A stretch of 64,000 bases of DNA from an uncultured Oscillospiraceae bacterium (lineage in GTDB: Bacteria > Bacillota > Clostridia > Oscillospirales > Oscillospiraceae), in contig CAKTLG010000005.1 in assembly GCA_934572465.1 (NCBI GenBank), forward strand, positions 20,719-84,718, given 5' to 3'. The stretch's first letter is position 1. The number at the start of each line of letters is the position of its first letter. The translations under genes and the position numbers were made by a program. Shown here in pieces: positions 25,505 to 34,267 of this stretch. The notes beneath the pieces are model-generated. The model did no database searches and was not told the origin of the DNA. It was given only the letters and a program-made list of their open reading frames with translations.

Positions 25505-26068
25505 TCACAGCGCCACGACCGCGCAGCCCTCCGGCAGCGCGAGCGCATCGTGCGCGGCCAGCAGGACGATCTTTTCCTCCGCCGCGCGCAGGATGCACGA
25601 AAGCGCCGCGCTGCGGTTCGCTGCGTCCAGCCCCGTAAACGGCTCGTCGAGCGCGAGCGCGTCGCAGGGCGCGAGCAGCGCGCGGGCGAGCGCCAGACGG
25701 CGCTTCATGCCGCCGGAATAATCGCTCACCCTTTTCCCGCCGGTATCGGCGAGACCGAGCGCCGCAAGCAATTCCGCGGCTTTCTGACTGTCGTAGGCCG
25801 CGCCGAGCGCGAAGCGGAGATTCCCCGCGGCGTCGAGCTGCGAAAGCAGCCGGTTCTCCTGAAAGACCGCCGCCCAGCGGAGCCCCTTTGGCGCGGCCGT
25901 GCCGCCGTCGGGCGTTTCCAGCCCCAGCAGGATGCGCAGCAGCGTCGTCTTGCCGATACCCGAATCGCCGGCGATGCGCGTCAGCCCCACGGGCGCGGTG
26001 AAGAACAGGCCATCCAGCACCGCCCTGCCGTCATAGGACTTTTTGAGGTTCGTTACGACAAGCTCCAT
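25505..26068 (-). CDS. ABC transporter ATP-binding protein (NitT/TauT type)
   Basis: 187 aa, short for an ABC ATPase. Walker A GDSGIGKTT, Q loop in VFQENRLL, signature YSGGMKRRLALARALL, Walker B ALALDEPF and the H loop LLAAHD. It drives import with the permease, whose stop codon overlaps this start by one base (TGATG). Last gene of the operon TM1266-like, binding protein, permease, ATPase. The length suggests that only the core nucleotide-binding domain is kept. Confidence 0.92.
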   Translation of the reverse strand: MELVVTNLKKSYDGRAVLDGLFFTAPVGLTRIAGDSGIGKTTLLRILLGLETPDGGTAAPKGLRWAAVFQENRLLSQLDAAGNLRFALGAAYDSQKAAELLAALGLADTGGKRVSDYSGGMKRRLALARALLAPCDALALDEPFTGLDAANRSAALSCILRAAEEKIVLLAAHDALALPEGCAVVAL

Positions 26069-26832
26069 CACGCGCCCACCCTTTCCGCTATTTTGTCCAC
26101 CGCAAGGAGAAACAGCTTTTCAAAGCCTGCCGACAGCAGCACGATCACCGCCGTCCAGGCAAAGAGGTCCGGCGTCTGGAAGTAGACCTTCGCGGTGTAA
26201 AGCCGCTCGCCGATCGTGCCGCCGCTCAGGCCGATGACCTCCGCTGCCGTGCCGGCCTTCCAGCAGAGTCCCAACGCCGTGCTGACCGCCGCGCGGAAGT
26301 ACGGCAGCACCTGCGGCAGATAGATGCCGCGCAGCGTGCGCGAAAACGGCACGCGGAATACCCGCGCCATCTCAAGAAGCGACGCGTCCGCGCACCGCAC
26401 GCCCGCAAGGACGTTCAGATATACCGGCGGGAAGACCATCAGCGCGGCGATGAAGAAGGCGAGGCTCCGGCTCGGGAGCCAGACGAGCGCGAGGATGATG
26501 AACGACGCGACCGGCACGGCCTTGATGACCGCGACGGGCGGCGCGAGCAGCTCCTCCACGCGGGAAAAGCGCGCCGAAAGCGCCGCGAGCGCGACCGCGA
26601 GCACACACGAGAGCAGAAAGCCCCCCAGAATGCGCGACGCCGACGCAAGCACCGCCCGCCAGAACGGCACCGTCCCAGCAAGCGTGAAAAGCCGCCCGAG
26701 CGCGGAGAGAGGGGAGGCGAGCAGCAGCGCGCCGTGCGGATACGCCGCGCGCAGCGCCATCGCCGCGCCCTGCCAGACGAGCAGCCAGAAAACGACCGCC
26801 CACGCGCGCATTTTCTGCGGTTTTCGTTTCAC
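26068..26832 (-). CDS. ABC transporter permease (SsuC/TauC/NitT type)
   Basis: 254 aa, GTG start at 26832 with GAGGAAAGG upstream; longer in-frame starts overlap the upstream gene and have no ribosome site. Six membrane helices are expected. The coupling (EAA) loop is around EMARVFRVPFSRTLRGIYLP. It resembles permeases for nitrate, taurine, sulfonate or thiamine-precursor importers; the ligand is not determined. Lies between the binding protein and the ATPase. Confidence 0.9.
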   Translation of the reverse strand: MKRKPQKMRAWAVVFWLLVWQGAAMALRAAYPHGALLLASPLSALGRLFTLAGTVPFWRAVLASASRILGGFLLSCVLAVALAALSARFSRVEELLAPPVAVIKAVPVASFIILALVWLPSRSLAFFIAALMVFPPVYLNVLAGVRCADASLLEMARVFRVPFSRTLRGIYLPQVLPYFRAAVSTALGLCWKAGTAAEVIGLSGGTIGERLYTAKVYFQTPDLFAWTAVIVLLSAGFEKLFLLAVDKIAERVGA

Positions 26833-26893
26833 GCCTTTCCTCTCCTCTCTGAATGTGGTCAGCGGCGGGACAGCGCCCGCCGCTGGAAAGCTT

Positions 26894-27916
26894 TTATGCG
26901 AAGTAGAAGCTGTTATCCGGCATCTCGCCGCCGACAGCGGCGGGGTCTGCCTCCCATAGAACATAGAGATAACCAGGCAGCGCTTCAAGAAGCTCCGCTC
27001 CCGTCAGGCAGACGATGTTGCAGTAGGGCAGCGCCTTTTCCGCGACGGCCGCGTCTACGATGCCGTATTCGCCGATGAGCGCGGCGGCGTCCGCCGTGTT
27101 GGCGTTCACCCAGTCGACGCTTGCGGCGTAATAGGACAGGAAGGTGCTGACCGCGGCGGGATGCTCCTCGACGAAGCCGCGCCGCGCAACGATCACGCCT
27201 GTAATGAGCGTGGAGCCATTATCGAGCGCGTCCCACTCCGCCGTCAGGTCAAGCGCCATGCGCAGACCGTCGATCTTGCTCTGCGCCACGGTGACGAACG
27301 GCTGCGGCAGCAGCGCGATGGATGCCTGACCAGAAGCCAGCGCCGCGACGCACTCGCTGTGCTCGCTTTTCCAGTCGATCGTCACGTCATTGTCGGGGTC
27401 GACGCCATTCTCGCTCAGCAGATAGCGCAGGGCGTATTCGGGCGTAGAGCCCTTGCCCGCGGCCACGATGGTCTGCCCCTTGAGGTCGGCAATGGACTGC
27501 ACGCTCTCGCCGGTTTCCACGATGTAGAGGACGCCGAGCGTGTTGACCGCCAGCACCTCGATATCGCCTCCGGTCTTGTTATAGAGCACGGCGGCGAGGT
27601 TCGCGGGCACGCAGGCCATGTCGAGCTCGCCCTTGATGAGCGCGGGCGTCACCTCGTCGGCGGAGCCGGCGAGCGTGAAGTCATAGAGCGGGCCGCTCGA
27701 GGAGTACGGCGCGTCGCTCATGAGCTTGACAAGGCCCATGGCCGTGGGGCCCTTGAGCGCGGCAATGCGGGCGGTGACGGGAGCCTCCGCCTCCTGCGCG
27801 GGCGGCTCCGGCGTTTCCTCCGGCGTCTCGTTCGCCTTCTGTCCGCAGGCGGCGAGCGCAAGCGCAAGCGCAAGCGTCAGGCACAGGGCAAAAATGTGTG
27901 TAAATTTCCTCTTCAT
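26894..27916 (-). CDS. ABC transporter substrate-binding lipoprotein (NMT1/NitT type)
   Basis: 340 aa. Lipobox at Cys24 (LALAACGQ) and a Glu/Pro-rich linker, then an NMT1/SsuA-like fold with RIAALKGPTAMGLVKL, ACVPANLAAVLYNKTGG and GKGSTPEYALRYLL. It should bind a small ligand outside the membrane for the permease encoded next. It overlaps the TM1266-like gene by 4 bp (ATGA). This coupling to a protein family named for iron-only hydrogenase systems hints that the ligand serves metal-cofactor or hydrogenase metabolism. That is an inference. Confidence 0.9.
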   Translation of the reverse strand: MKRKFTHIFALCLTLALALALAACGQKANETPEETPEPPAQEAEAPVTARIAALKGPTAMGLVKLMSDAPYSSSGPLYDFTLAGSADEVTPALIKGELDMACVPANLAAVLYNKTGGDIEVLAVNTLGVLYIVETGESVQSIADLKGQTIVAAGKGSTPEYALRYLLSENGVDPDNDVTIDWKSEHSECVAALASGQASIALLPQPFVTVAQSKIDGLRMALDLTAEWDALDNGSTLITGVIVARRGFVEEHPAAVSTFLSYYAASVDWVNANTADAAALIGEYGIVDAAVAEKALPYCNIVCLTGAELLEALPGYLYVLWEADPAAVGGEMPDNSFYFA

Positions 27917-28185
27917 TTGATAGCTTCCTTTCCGATGCTGCTTTCGGGGGCGTAGACGGTCTTCGCGGTGATGCCGTCGAGCCGGCCGAGCTTGCCGGAG
28001 AGCGCCGAGATCACATCGCCCGGCGCGTCGAGCGCCACGCTGATGATGTTCACGCCCCTTTCACGGTACGGTACGCCCATGCGTCCGATGATGTACTGCC
28101 CGTACTGGTGCAGCAGCTCGTTGAGCGTCTGCACGGAGCTTCCCTCGCGGACGATGATCGCCAGCACGGCAACGCGCGTTTCCAT
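27913..28185 (-). CDS. TM1266-family putative iron-only hydrogenase system regulator
   Basis: 90 aa, ACT/ferredoxin-like fold: METRVAVLAIIVREGSSVQ, then YGQYIIGRMGVPYRERGVNIISVAL. ATG 28185 is chosen because CAGGAGGGG lies about 6 bp upstream; ATG 28191 is too close to it. Family members cluster with [FeFe]-hydrogenase maturation genes and their function is unproven. Here it heads an ABC transporter operon about 10 kb from an [FeFe]-hydrogenase gene. A 187-nt structured leader precedes it. Confidence 0.85.
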   Translation of the reverse strand: METRVAVLAIIVREGSSVQTLNELLHQYGQYIIGRMGVPYRERGVNIISVALDAPGDVISALSGKLGRLDGITAKTVYAPESSIGKEAIK

Positions 28186-28372
28186 CTGCATCCCCTCCTG
28201 AAAATAGATCATCCCTTCCGCCGCTTTGACAGAAGGGATGGATATGACAGGTCCGGACACGGCGTCCGCCGTGCCTTGCGTCCCCCTTCTTCCGGCTCGG
28301 AGCGCATCCTTGCCGCCAGAACGGTAGAATGAAATTGAACTGTCCGCCGGTCAGAGCGCTCTTTCCGGGGAC
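28186..28372 (-). ncRNA. structured leader of the TM1266-ABC operon (candidate cis-regulatory RNA)
   Basis: Between the promoter and the first start codon the minus-strand RNA can form a CACGGCG/CGCCGTG hairpin near 28265 and a late hairpin ATCCCTTC/GAAGGGAT (28211-28218 with 28232-28239). A U-rich stretch then leads into the ribosome site, so the late hairpin could act as a terminator or sequester the site. I could not match it to a TPP, Moco, cobalamin or other known riboswitch by eye. Confidence 0.45.
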
Positions 28373-28378
28373 AGCGTG

Positions 28379-28407
28379 ATGATACCACGGATCGCGCGCG
28401 CCGTCAA
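28379..28407 (-). promoter_or_regulatory. sigma-A promoter of the TM1266-ABC operon
   Basis: On the minus strand: -35 TTGACG (28402-28407), 17-bp spacer, -10 TATCAT (28379-28384). Confidence 0.85.
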
Positions 28408-28487
28408 GTGCGGCCGGCATTCTCTGCGGACGCGCCGCGCGGGGAGCGAAAACAGGAAAAGGCGTGGCAGTTTATGAAATCAGTCAA

Positions 28488-28516
28488 TAGAAAACGAGGG
28501 GGATTTCGTGTAAAAT
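28488..28516 (+). promoter_or_regulatory. possible promoter of the Fe-S flavoprotein-hypAB operon
   Basis: -10 TAAAAT (28511-28516) with a weak -35 TAGAAA (28488-28493) at 17 bp. The region from 28408 to 28616 holds no other recognisable feature. Confidence 0.5.
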
Positions 28517-28616
28517 AGAAGAAAACCGCGCAGACCGGAAAAAGCCGCCGCGGCGTCGGCAAGCGGCGCGGCGATATAAAAAACGCGGTGCGCCGCGAAA
28601 AAAGGAGAGCAGGAGC

Positions 28617-31406
28617 ATGAGCGATATCAACGGCAGCAAGCCCACGAATTTCCCTCTCGACGAGAGCAAGCTGGATTTTAAGATCCCCCGCACGGACGCC
28701 CCGCGCGAAAACGTCCTCAAGCTCGGCAGCATGATAACCAACCGCATCGGGCTCAAGGCCACGGCGGACGATCCCGAGTACTGGGGCCTTGCGAGCGTGA
28801 TGACCGACGAGATGGTCGACGTTGCGCTCAAGATGGGCGTGCGCAAGCCCAAGACGACCGAGCAGCTGATGAAGCTGACGAAGATGGAGCGCGAGCCGCT
28901 TGAAAAGCTCCTGACGGAAATGGCGTGGACGGGCATCATCGAGTACAACTGGGAGGATCTGGATGGCAAAAATCCCAGGCACGAAAAGCGCTGGGTGCTG
29001 CCGCTGTTCGTCCCCGGCAGCGCGGAATTTCTGAATATGCGCAAAAGCCAGATCGACGAGCATCCCGAGGTCGCTGCGTTCTTTGAGCGCATGACGATGC
29101 TCCCGCTTGAAAAGATCACGCCCATGGTGCCGCCGGGAGGCGCGGGCATCGGTATGCACGTTATCCCCGTGGAAAAGGCCATCGAGACGGAGAACGAGTC
29201 GATCGACTTGGAGCACATCTCCTACTGGCTGAGCAAGTACGAGGGCAAGTACGCCAAGAGCATGTGCTCCTGCCGCTTGAGCCGCGCAAAGCTGGGCGAG
29301 GGCTGCGGCGACGATGTGGAGAGCTGGTGCATCGGCGTGGGCGACATGGCCGATTACATCGTCGAGACGCAGCGCGGCGAGTACATCACGAAGGAAGAAG
29401 CGCTTGCGATCTTCAAAAAGGCCGAGGACAACGGCTTCGTTCACCAGATCACGAATATCGACGGCAAGCGGAAGATCTTCGGCATCTGCAACTGCAACGT
29501 CAACGTCTGCAACGCGCTGCGCACGTCGCAGCTTTTCAACACGCCGAACCTGTCACGCAGCGCGTATGTTGCAAGCGTCGAGAGCGAGAACTGCGTCGCC
29601 TGCGGCCGCTGCGTCGAAAACTGTCCCGCGGGCGCGGTCAAGCTCGGGCAGAAGCTCTGCACGAAGGATGGCTTTATCGAGTATCCCCGTCAGGAGCTGC
29701 CCGACGAGGTCAAGTGGGGGCCGGAAAAGTGGAGCGTCGACTACCGCGACAAAAACCGCATCAACTGCTATGATACCGGCACCTCGCCGTGCAAAACTGC
29801 CTGCCCCGCGCACATCGCGGTGCAGGGCTACCTGAAGCTGGCCGCGCAGGGCAGGTACCGCGAGGCGCTCCAGCTCATCAAGCGTGAAAATCCGTTCCCC
29901 GCGGTCTGCGGCCGCATCTGCAACCGCCGCTGCGAGGACGCCTGCACGCGCGGCACGGTCGATCAGGCCGTCGCCATCGACGAGGTCAAGCGCTTTATCG
30001 CCCAGCAGGATCTGAACGCGGAAACGCGCTTCGTGCCGGAGAAGGTCATCCCGAAGGTCGACGGCGAATTCTCCGAGAAGATCGCCGTCATCGGCGGCGG
30101 CCCCGCGGGATTGTCGTGCGCGTACTACCTCGCCGAAAAGGGCTACCGCCCGACGGTGTTTGAAAAGGAGGCGCGCCCGGGCGGTATGCTGATGAACGGC
30201 ATCCCGAGCTTCCGACTTGAAAAAGACGTGGTGGAGGCCGAGATCGACATTCTGCGCGAGCTGGGCGTCGAATTCCGCTGCGGCGTGGAGGTCGGCAGGG
30301 ACGTGACCATCGCGCAGCTGCGCGAGCAGGGCTATCAGGGCTTCTATGTGGCCGTCGGCCTCCAGTCCGGCGGGAAGCTGAACATCCCCGGCGGCGACGC
30401 GGATAGCGTCATGGCGGGCATCGACTTTATGCGGGAGGTCAACCTGCACGAGAAGAAGACGCTTTCCGGCAGAGTCGTCGTCATCGGCGGCGGCAACATT
30501 GGCGCGGACGTCGCGCGCACGGCGGTGCGCTGCGGCGCGGAGAGCGTTGACCTCTACTGCCTTGAGGCTTACGACGATATGCCGATGGGCGAGGAAGACC
30601 GCAGCGAGTGCGAGCGCGACGGCATCACCGTCCACGCCGGCTGGGGCCAGACCGAGATCGTTGTGAAGGACGGCAAGTGTGCGGGCATCAAATTCCGCAG
30701 GTGCACGCGCGTGAAGAACGACGAGGGCCGCTTCGCGCCCGAGTTTGACGACAGCGTGAACGAGCAGGCCGAATGCACGACGGTTCTCTACTGCATCGGG
30801 CAGAAGGTCGACTGGCGCGGTCTGCTCACCGGCACCGCCGTCGAGTTCAACCCCAACGGCACGGTCAAGGCCGACCCCGTTACATATCAGTCGGCGGAAG
30901 CCGACATCTTCGTCGGCGGCGACGCCTACACGGGCCAGAAGTTTGCCATCGACGCCATTGCCGCGGGCAAGGAGGGCGCGATCTCGCTGCATCGCTTTGT
31001 TCAGCGCGCGACGCTGACCGTCGGCCGCAACCGCCGCCAGTTTATCGAGCTTGACAAGGAAAAGGCCCTGATCCCCGTCAATTACGACACGACGCCCCGC
31101 CAGCGCATCGGCTACAACGAGGCGCTGCGCAGGACGTTCAGCGACGAGCGCATCGCGTTCACCGAGGAGCAGGTCAAAAAGGAGACCGCGCGCTGCCTTG
31201 GCTGCGGCGCGAGCGTGGTCGACCCGAACAAGTGCATCGGCTGCGGCGTGTGCACGACGAAGTGCGCGTTCGACGCGATCCATCTCCACCGCGAGAGGCC
31301 CGAGTGCAGCAAGATGTACGCCTGCGAGGACAAGATGAAGGCTATTCTGCCGTACATGATCAAGCGCGAGTTCAAGATCAGGCGCGCGGCGAAAAAGAAT
31401 ACGTAA
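28617..31406 (+). CDS. multidomain Fe-S flavoprotein with GltD-like oxidoreductase core
   Basis: 929 aa. Domains in order: an N-terminal helical region (1-210); a Cys motif CSCRLSRAKLGEGCGD (about 220-236) and CNCNVNVC (about 297); a ferredoxin-type cluster CVACGRCVENCP (about 325); a GltD-like N-terminal Fe-S domain (CKTACP, then CGRICNRRCEDACTRG, about 393-450); FAD-binding VIGGGPAGLSCAYYLAEKG (about 493); NAD(P)-binding VVVIGGGNIGADVART (about 622); and a C-terminal ferredoxin CIGCGVCTTKCAFDAI (about 876). It probably moves electrons between NAD(P)H and ferredoxin-like carriers. hypA follows with a one-base overlap. The exact partner is unknown. Confidence 0.88.
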   Translation: MSDINGSKPTNFPLDESKLDFKIPRTDAPRENVLKLGSMITNRIGLKATADDPEYWGLASVMTDEMVDVALKMGVRKPKTTEQLMKLTKMEREPLEKLLTEMAWTGIIEYNWEDLDGKNPRHEKRWVLPLFVPGSAEFLNMRKSQIDEHPEVAAFFERMTMLPLEKITPMVPPGGAGIGMHVIPVEKAIETENESIDLEHISYWLSKYEGKYAKSMCSCRLSRAKLGEGCGDDVESWCIGVGDMADYIVETQRGEYITKEEALAIFKKAEDNGFVHQITNIDGKRKIFGICNCNVNVCNALRTSQLFNTPNLSRSAYVASVESENCVACGRCVENCPAGAVKLGQKLCTKDGFIEYPRQELPDEVKWGPEKWSVDYRDKNRINCYDTGTSPCKTACPAHIAVQGYLKLAAQGRYREALQLIKRENPFPAVCGRICNRRCEDACTRGTVDQAVAIDEVKRFIAQQDLNAETRFVPEKVIPKVDGEFSEKIAVIGGGPAGLSCAYYLAEKGYRPTVFEKEARPGGMLMNGIPSFRLEKDVVEAEIDILRELGVEFRCGVEVGRDVTIAQLREQGYQGFYVAVGLQSGGKLNIPGGDADSVMAGIDFMREVNLHEKKTLSGRVVVIGGGNIGADVARTAVRCGAESVDLYCLEAYDDMPMGEEDRSECERDGITVHAGWGQTEIVVKDGKCAGIKFRRCTRVKNDEGRFAPEFDDSVNEQAECTTVLYCIGQKVDWRGLLTGTAVEFNPNGTVKADPVTYQSAEADIFVGGDAYTGQKFAIDAIAAGKEGAISLHRFVQRATLTVGRNRRQFIELDKEKALIPVNYDTTPRQRIGYNEALRRTFSDERIAFTEEQVKKETARCLGCGASVVDPNKCIGCGVCTTKCAFDAIHLHRERPECSKMYACEDKMKAILPYMIKREFKIRRAAKKNT

Positions 31407-31750
31407 TGCACGAGCTGGGCATTGTTTTCCACGTCATCAAGAGCGTGGAACGGATCGGAGAGGAAAACGGCCTTTCGAGCGTCGCGTCCGTGACGCTTGA
31501 GCTCGGCGAGGTGAGCGGCGCGATCCCGCACGAGCTTGTGAGCTGCTGGAACTGGGCGGTCAAAAAGACCGCGCTTCTGCCGGAGGCGGAGCTGAAGATC
31601 GAGACCATTCCCGCCGTGACATACTGCGAGGGCTGCGGCAGAGACTATCCCACCGTGCAGTATGGACGCACCTGCCCGCACTGCGGCAGCGAAAAAACGT
31701 GGCTCAAGCAGGGCAGCGAGATCAACTTGAAGGAGATCGAGGCAATATGA
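31406..31750 (+). CDS. hypA: hydrogenase/urease nickel metallochaperone HypA
   Basis: 114 aa, usual length. It begins MHELGI with the nickel-binding His2-Glu3. A zinc ribbon is formed by CEGCG and CPHCG (about 73-96). HypA hands Ni(II) to [NiFe]-hydrogenase or other Ni enzymes with HypB. It overlaps both neighbours (1 bp with the flavoprotein, 4 bp with hypB), so the three genes are tightly coupled. No Ni-enzyme structural gene is in the window. Confidence 0.95.
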   Translation: MHELGIVFHVIKSVERIGEENGLSSVASVTLELGEVSGAIPHELVSCWNWAVKKTALLPEAELKIETIPAVTYCEGCGRDYPTVQYGRTCPHCGSEKTWLKQGSEINLKEIEAI

Positions 31751-32418
31751 TGGAACCCTATAAGATCATCGAGGTGAAGGAAAGCGTTTTTGCCGACAAT
31801 GACCGCGAGGCCGCGCGGCTTCGCGCGCAGCTCAAGGAGGAGAAGACGTTCCTGCTGAACCTGATGTCCTCCCCGGGCAGCGGCAAAACGACGACGCTGC
31901 TGCGCACGCTCGAGACGCTCAGAGATGAGCTGCGCATCGGCGTGATGGAGGCGGATATCGACTCCGACGTGGACGCAAAGACCATCGCGGGCGCGGGCGT
32001 CAAGTCCCTCCAGCTGCACACGGGCGGCATGTGCCACCTTGACGCGGGCATGACGGAGCAGGGGCTCAGGGAGATCGGCACGGAGGAGCTGGATCTTGTG
32101 GTGCTTGAGAATGTCGGCAACCTCGTCTGCCCTGCGGAGTTCGACACGGGCGCGGTCAAAAACGCGATGATCCTCTCCGTGCCGGAGGGGCACGACAAGC
32201 CGCTCAAGTACCCGCTTATCTTTACCGTGTGCGACGCGCTGATCATCAACAAGATCGATGTGCTGCCGTATTTCGACTTCGACATGGACAAGGTCGTCGA
32301 ATACGCGCACATGCGCAACCCAAAGCTCAAGATCTTTCCTATCTCCGCCAAGACGGGCGAGGGTGTGGACGCATGGTGCGATTGGCTGCGCAAACAGGTG
32401 CGCGAGTGGAACGCATGA
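31747..32418 (+). CDS. hypB: hydrogenase nickel incorporation GTPase HypB
   Basis: 223 aa SIMIBI GTPase. P loop SSPGSGKTTT, switch region EADIDSDVDAKT, metal-site GGMCHLD, guanine-specificity NKIDVLP. It lacks the N-terminal CXXCGC motif and His-rich stretch of some HypB proteins, so it is the simple G-domain form. It dimerises to deliver nickel with HypA. Starts at ATG 31747 overlapping hypA by 4 bp; a shared terminator follows. Confidence 0.95.
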   Translation: MMEPYKIIEVKESVFADNDREAARLRAQLKEEKTFLLNLMSSPGSGKTTTLLRTLETLRDELRIGVMEADIDSDVDAKTIAGAGVKSLQLHTGGMCHLDAGMTEQGLREIGTEELDLVVLENVGNLVCPAEFDTGAVKNAMILSVPEGHDKPLKYPLIFTVCDALIINKIDVLPYFDFDMDKVVEYAHMRNPKLKIFPISAKTGEGVDAWCDWLRKQVREWNA

Positions 32419-32428
32419 AGCAAAACAG

Positions 32429-32466
32429 AAAAGCGATGTGCCGCAAGGCACATCGCTTTTTTTTCC
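32429..32466. terminator. bidirectional terminator between hypB and yfcE
   Basis: AAAAGCGATGTGCC / GGCACATCGCTTTT hairpin with T runs on both strands; it serves the converging hypB and phosphodiesterase transcripts. Confidence 0.92.
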
Positions 32467-32939
32467 TATTCCTTGTCCAGTTTGAAAACCGACGGGCAGA
32501 TCTGCCCGTCCCTGAACTCGAGCACGCCGTAGGTCGGGCGGCGGGGATCGCCGATGGCGCCGGGGTTGAGCAGCATCGGCCGTGACGCCGCGTCCACGAG
32601 CGGCACGTGCGTGTGGCCGAAGAGCAGAATGTCGGCGTTCATTTCGAGCGCGCGGTACTGCGCGCGAAGAAGACCCGTTTTTACGCCCATTGTGTGCCCG
32701 TGCGCGATGAGGACGCGGTGATCGTCCAGAATGAGCACGCGCTCGAGCGCTTCAAAGCGCCCGAAGTCGCAGTTGCCAGGCACCTGCTCGAGCGGCAGGC
32801 GGGGGAAAAGCGCACGCAGCTCCTCCGCGTCGCGCCAGCAGTCGCCGAGGTGGATGACGCCGCACGGCTTCACAAGCTCGACGGCGCGCGCCATGTTGTC
32901 GACGCTTCCGTGCGAGTCGGATAAGACGAGGTATTTCAT
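32466..32939 (-). CDS. YfcE/MJ0936-family metallophosphoesterase
   Basis: 157 aa. Motifs LSDSHG, HLGDCW, PGNCDFG, AHGHT and LLFGHTHVP form the two-metal site of YfcE-type phosphodiesterases, which hydrolyse artificial phosphodiesters; the natural substrate is unknown. ATG 32939 is chosen; an in-frame GTG at 32948 overlapping the upstream stop codon is an alternative. Last gene of the proBAC-amidohydrolase transcript. Confidence 0.88.
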   Translation of the reverse strand: MKYLVLSDSHGSVDNMARAVELVKPCGVIHLGDCWRDAEELRALFPRLPLEQVPGNCDFGRFEALERVLILDDHRVLIAHGHTMGVKTGLLRAQYRALEMNADILLFGHTHVPLVDAASRPMLLNPGAIGDPRRPTYGVLEFRDGQICPSVFKLDKE

Positions 32940-32944
32940 CGCGC

Positions 32945-34240
32945 TCACAGGAACTTATCGAGCTCACGCTCGACCTCGGGCATCTTTTTGATCTGCGGCT
33001 TATCGATGCGATAGCCGCCCTTGACGACCATGTCGAGCGCACGCAGCGCGCTCAGATCCTTGAGCGGGTCGTTCGCGCAGACGATGAGGTCGGCCTGCTT
33101 GCCTTTTTCGATGCTGCCGGTCAGCTTTTCCACGCCTGCGAGACGGGAATTGAGCAGCGTTGCACTGAAAAGTGCAAATTTTGGCGTTACGCCGCAGTAT
33201 TTTGAGAAGTAGTGCAGCTCGCGCCACATATCGTAGTGTGTGATGTACGGACAGCCTGTGTCCGTGCCGAGGCCGACGGGGACGCCCGCGGCGAGATTCG
33301 CCCGCGCGAGCGCGACGATGCCGTCGAAGACGATCTTCCCGTTTTCCTGCTGCTCGTACGTCGCGTGCGAGATGCTGCGGTCGAAGAGCGCGTAGGGCAG
33401 GGCGGGGGAGATGGTCGAGATCTGGAATGCGCGGCGCTCCTTGAACAGCGCGAGCATTTCATCCGTCGGCTGCGCGCCGTGCTCGATGGAGTCGACGCCG
33501 TTTTGCAGCGCGACCATCACGCCCTCGGGGCTCTCGACGTGCGCCGCGACGAGCATGCCGAGAGAATGCGCCTTGTCGCACGCGGCCTTGACGAGCGCGG
33601 GCTGCATACGCAGCACGCCAGGCTCGCCCACGACCTCGGCATCCAGCACGCCGCCGGTGATCATCAGCTTGATGAGGTCGGGCTTGTCGGCGGCGATCTT
33701 CTCAACGAGCGCGGAGGCCTCCTCGGCGCTATGCGCCTCGTAGGCGAGCGAACCGGCCATGTGTCCGCCGGGGACGGAGACCGCCATGTTCGACGCGAGG
33801 ATGCGGGGCGCGAGGATTATGCCCGCCGCAGCGAGATCGCGGATCTTCGTGTCGTAATCGGCGACGCCGCCCACGGTGCGCAGCGTGGTCACGCCGGATA
33901 AAAGCTCCGTTTTGGCGTAGCCTTCGCATATGCGCAGGCCGATCTTATTCGTCAGGCCGCAGGAGGTGATGAGCTTTACGAGCTTTTTGGGATCGCTCGC
34001 CTTTTTCTTCGGCTTGCCCGAGGCGGGAAGGTGGACGTGCATATTGATGAGCCCGGGCAGAACATATTTTCCGCCGAGGTCGACCTTTTCATAGCCCGCG
34101 GGGATGTGCTGCGCGTCGGCGATCTCCGAGATCCTGTCGCCGTCGATGCAGACGGCCTTGCCCGTCTGCGGTTCCATGTGCTCCGTGCCGTCGAGGATGA
34201 TGCAGTTCGTCAGTGCGTATTTCTTGTCGTTTCTGTACAT
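32945..34240 (-). CDS. metal-dependent amidohydrolase (imidazolonepropionase/prolidase-like)
   Basis: 431 aa. An N-terminal beta-sandwich leads into the TIM barrel with LINMHVHLPA (HxH), carbamylated-Lys candidate in DLIKLMITGGV, His in VAAHVESP, IEHGA, and the metal Asp in GLGTDTGCPY. The AAH20-type members cleave imides or X-Pro dipeptides. Its position right after proC (27 bp) suggests a role in proline or dipeptide metabolism, such as Xaa-Pro hydrolysis. That is an inference from context. Confidence 0.87.
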   Translation of the reverse strand: MYRNDKKYALTNCIILDGTEHMEPQTGKAVCIDGDRISEIADAQHIPAGYEKVDLGGKYVLPGLINMHVHLPASGKPKKKASDPKKLVKLITSCGLTNKIGLRICEGYAKTELLSGVTTLRTVGGVADYDTKIRDLAAAGIILAPRILASNMAVSVPGGHMAGSLAYEAHSAEEASALVEKIAADKPDLIKLMITGGVLDAEVVGEPGVLRMQPALVKAACDKAHSLGMLVAAHVESPEGVMVALQNGVDSIEHGAQPTDEMLALFKERRAFQISTISPALPYALFDRSISHATYEQQENGKIVFDGIVALARANLAAGVPVGLGTDTGCPYITHYDMWRELHYFSKYCGVTPKFALFSATLLNSRLAGVEKLTGSIEKGKQADLIVCANDPLKDLSALRALDMVVKGGYRIDKPQIKKMPEVERELDKFL

Positions 34241-34267
34241 ATCTGTATCGCCTTTCTGTCAAAACCG

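Noticed and set aside
28186..28372. Known riboswitch class (TPP, Moco, cobalamin) in the TM1266-ABC leader.
   Set aside because: None of the diagnostic conserved segments was found by eye; kept only as an unclassified structured leader.
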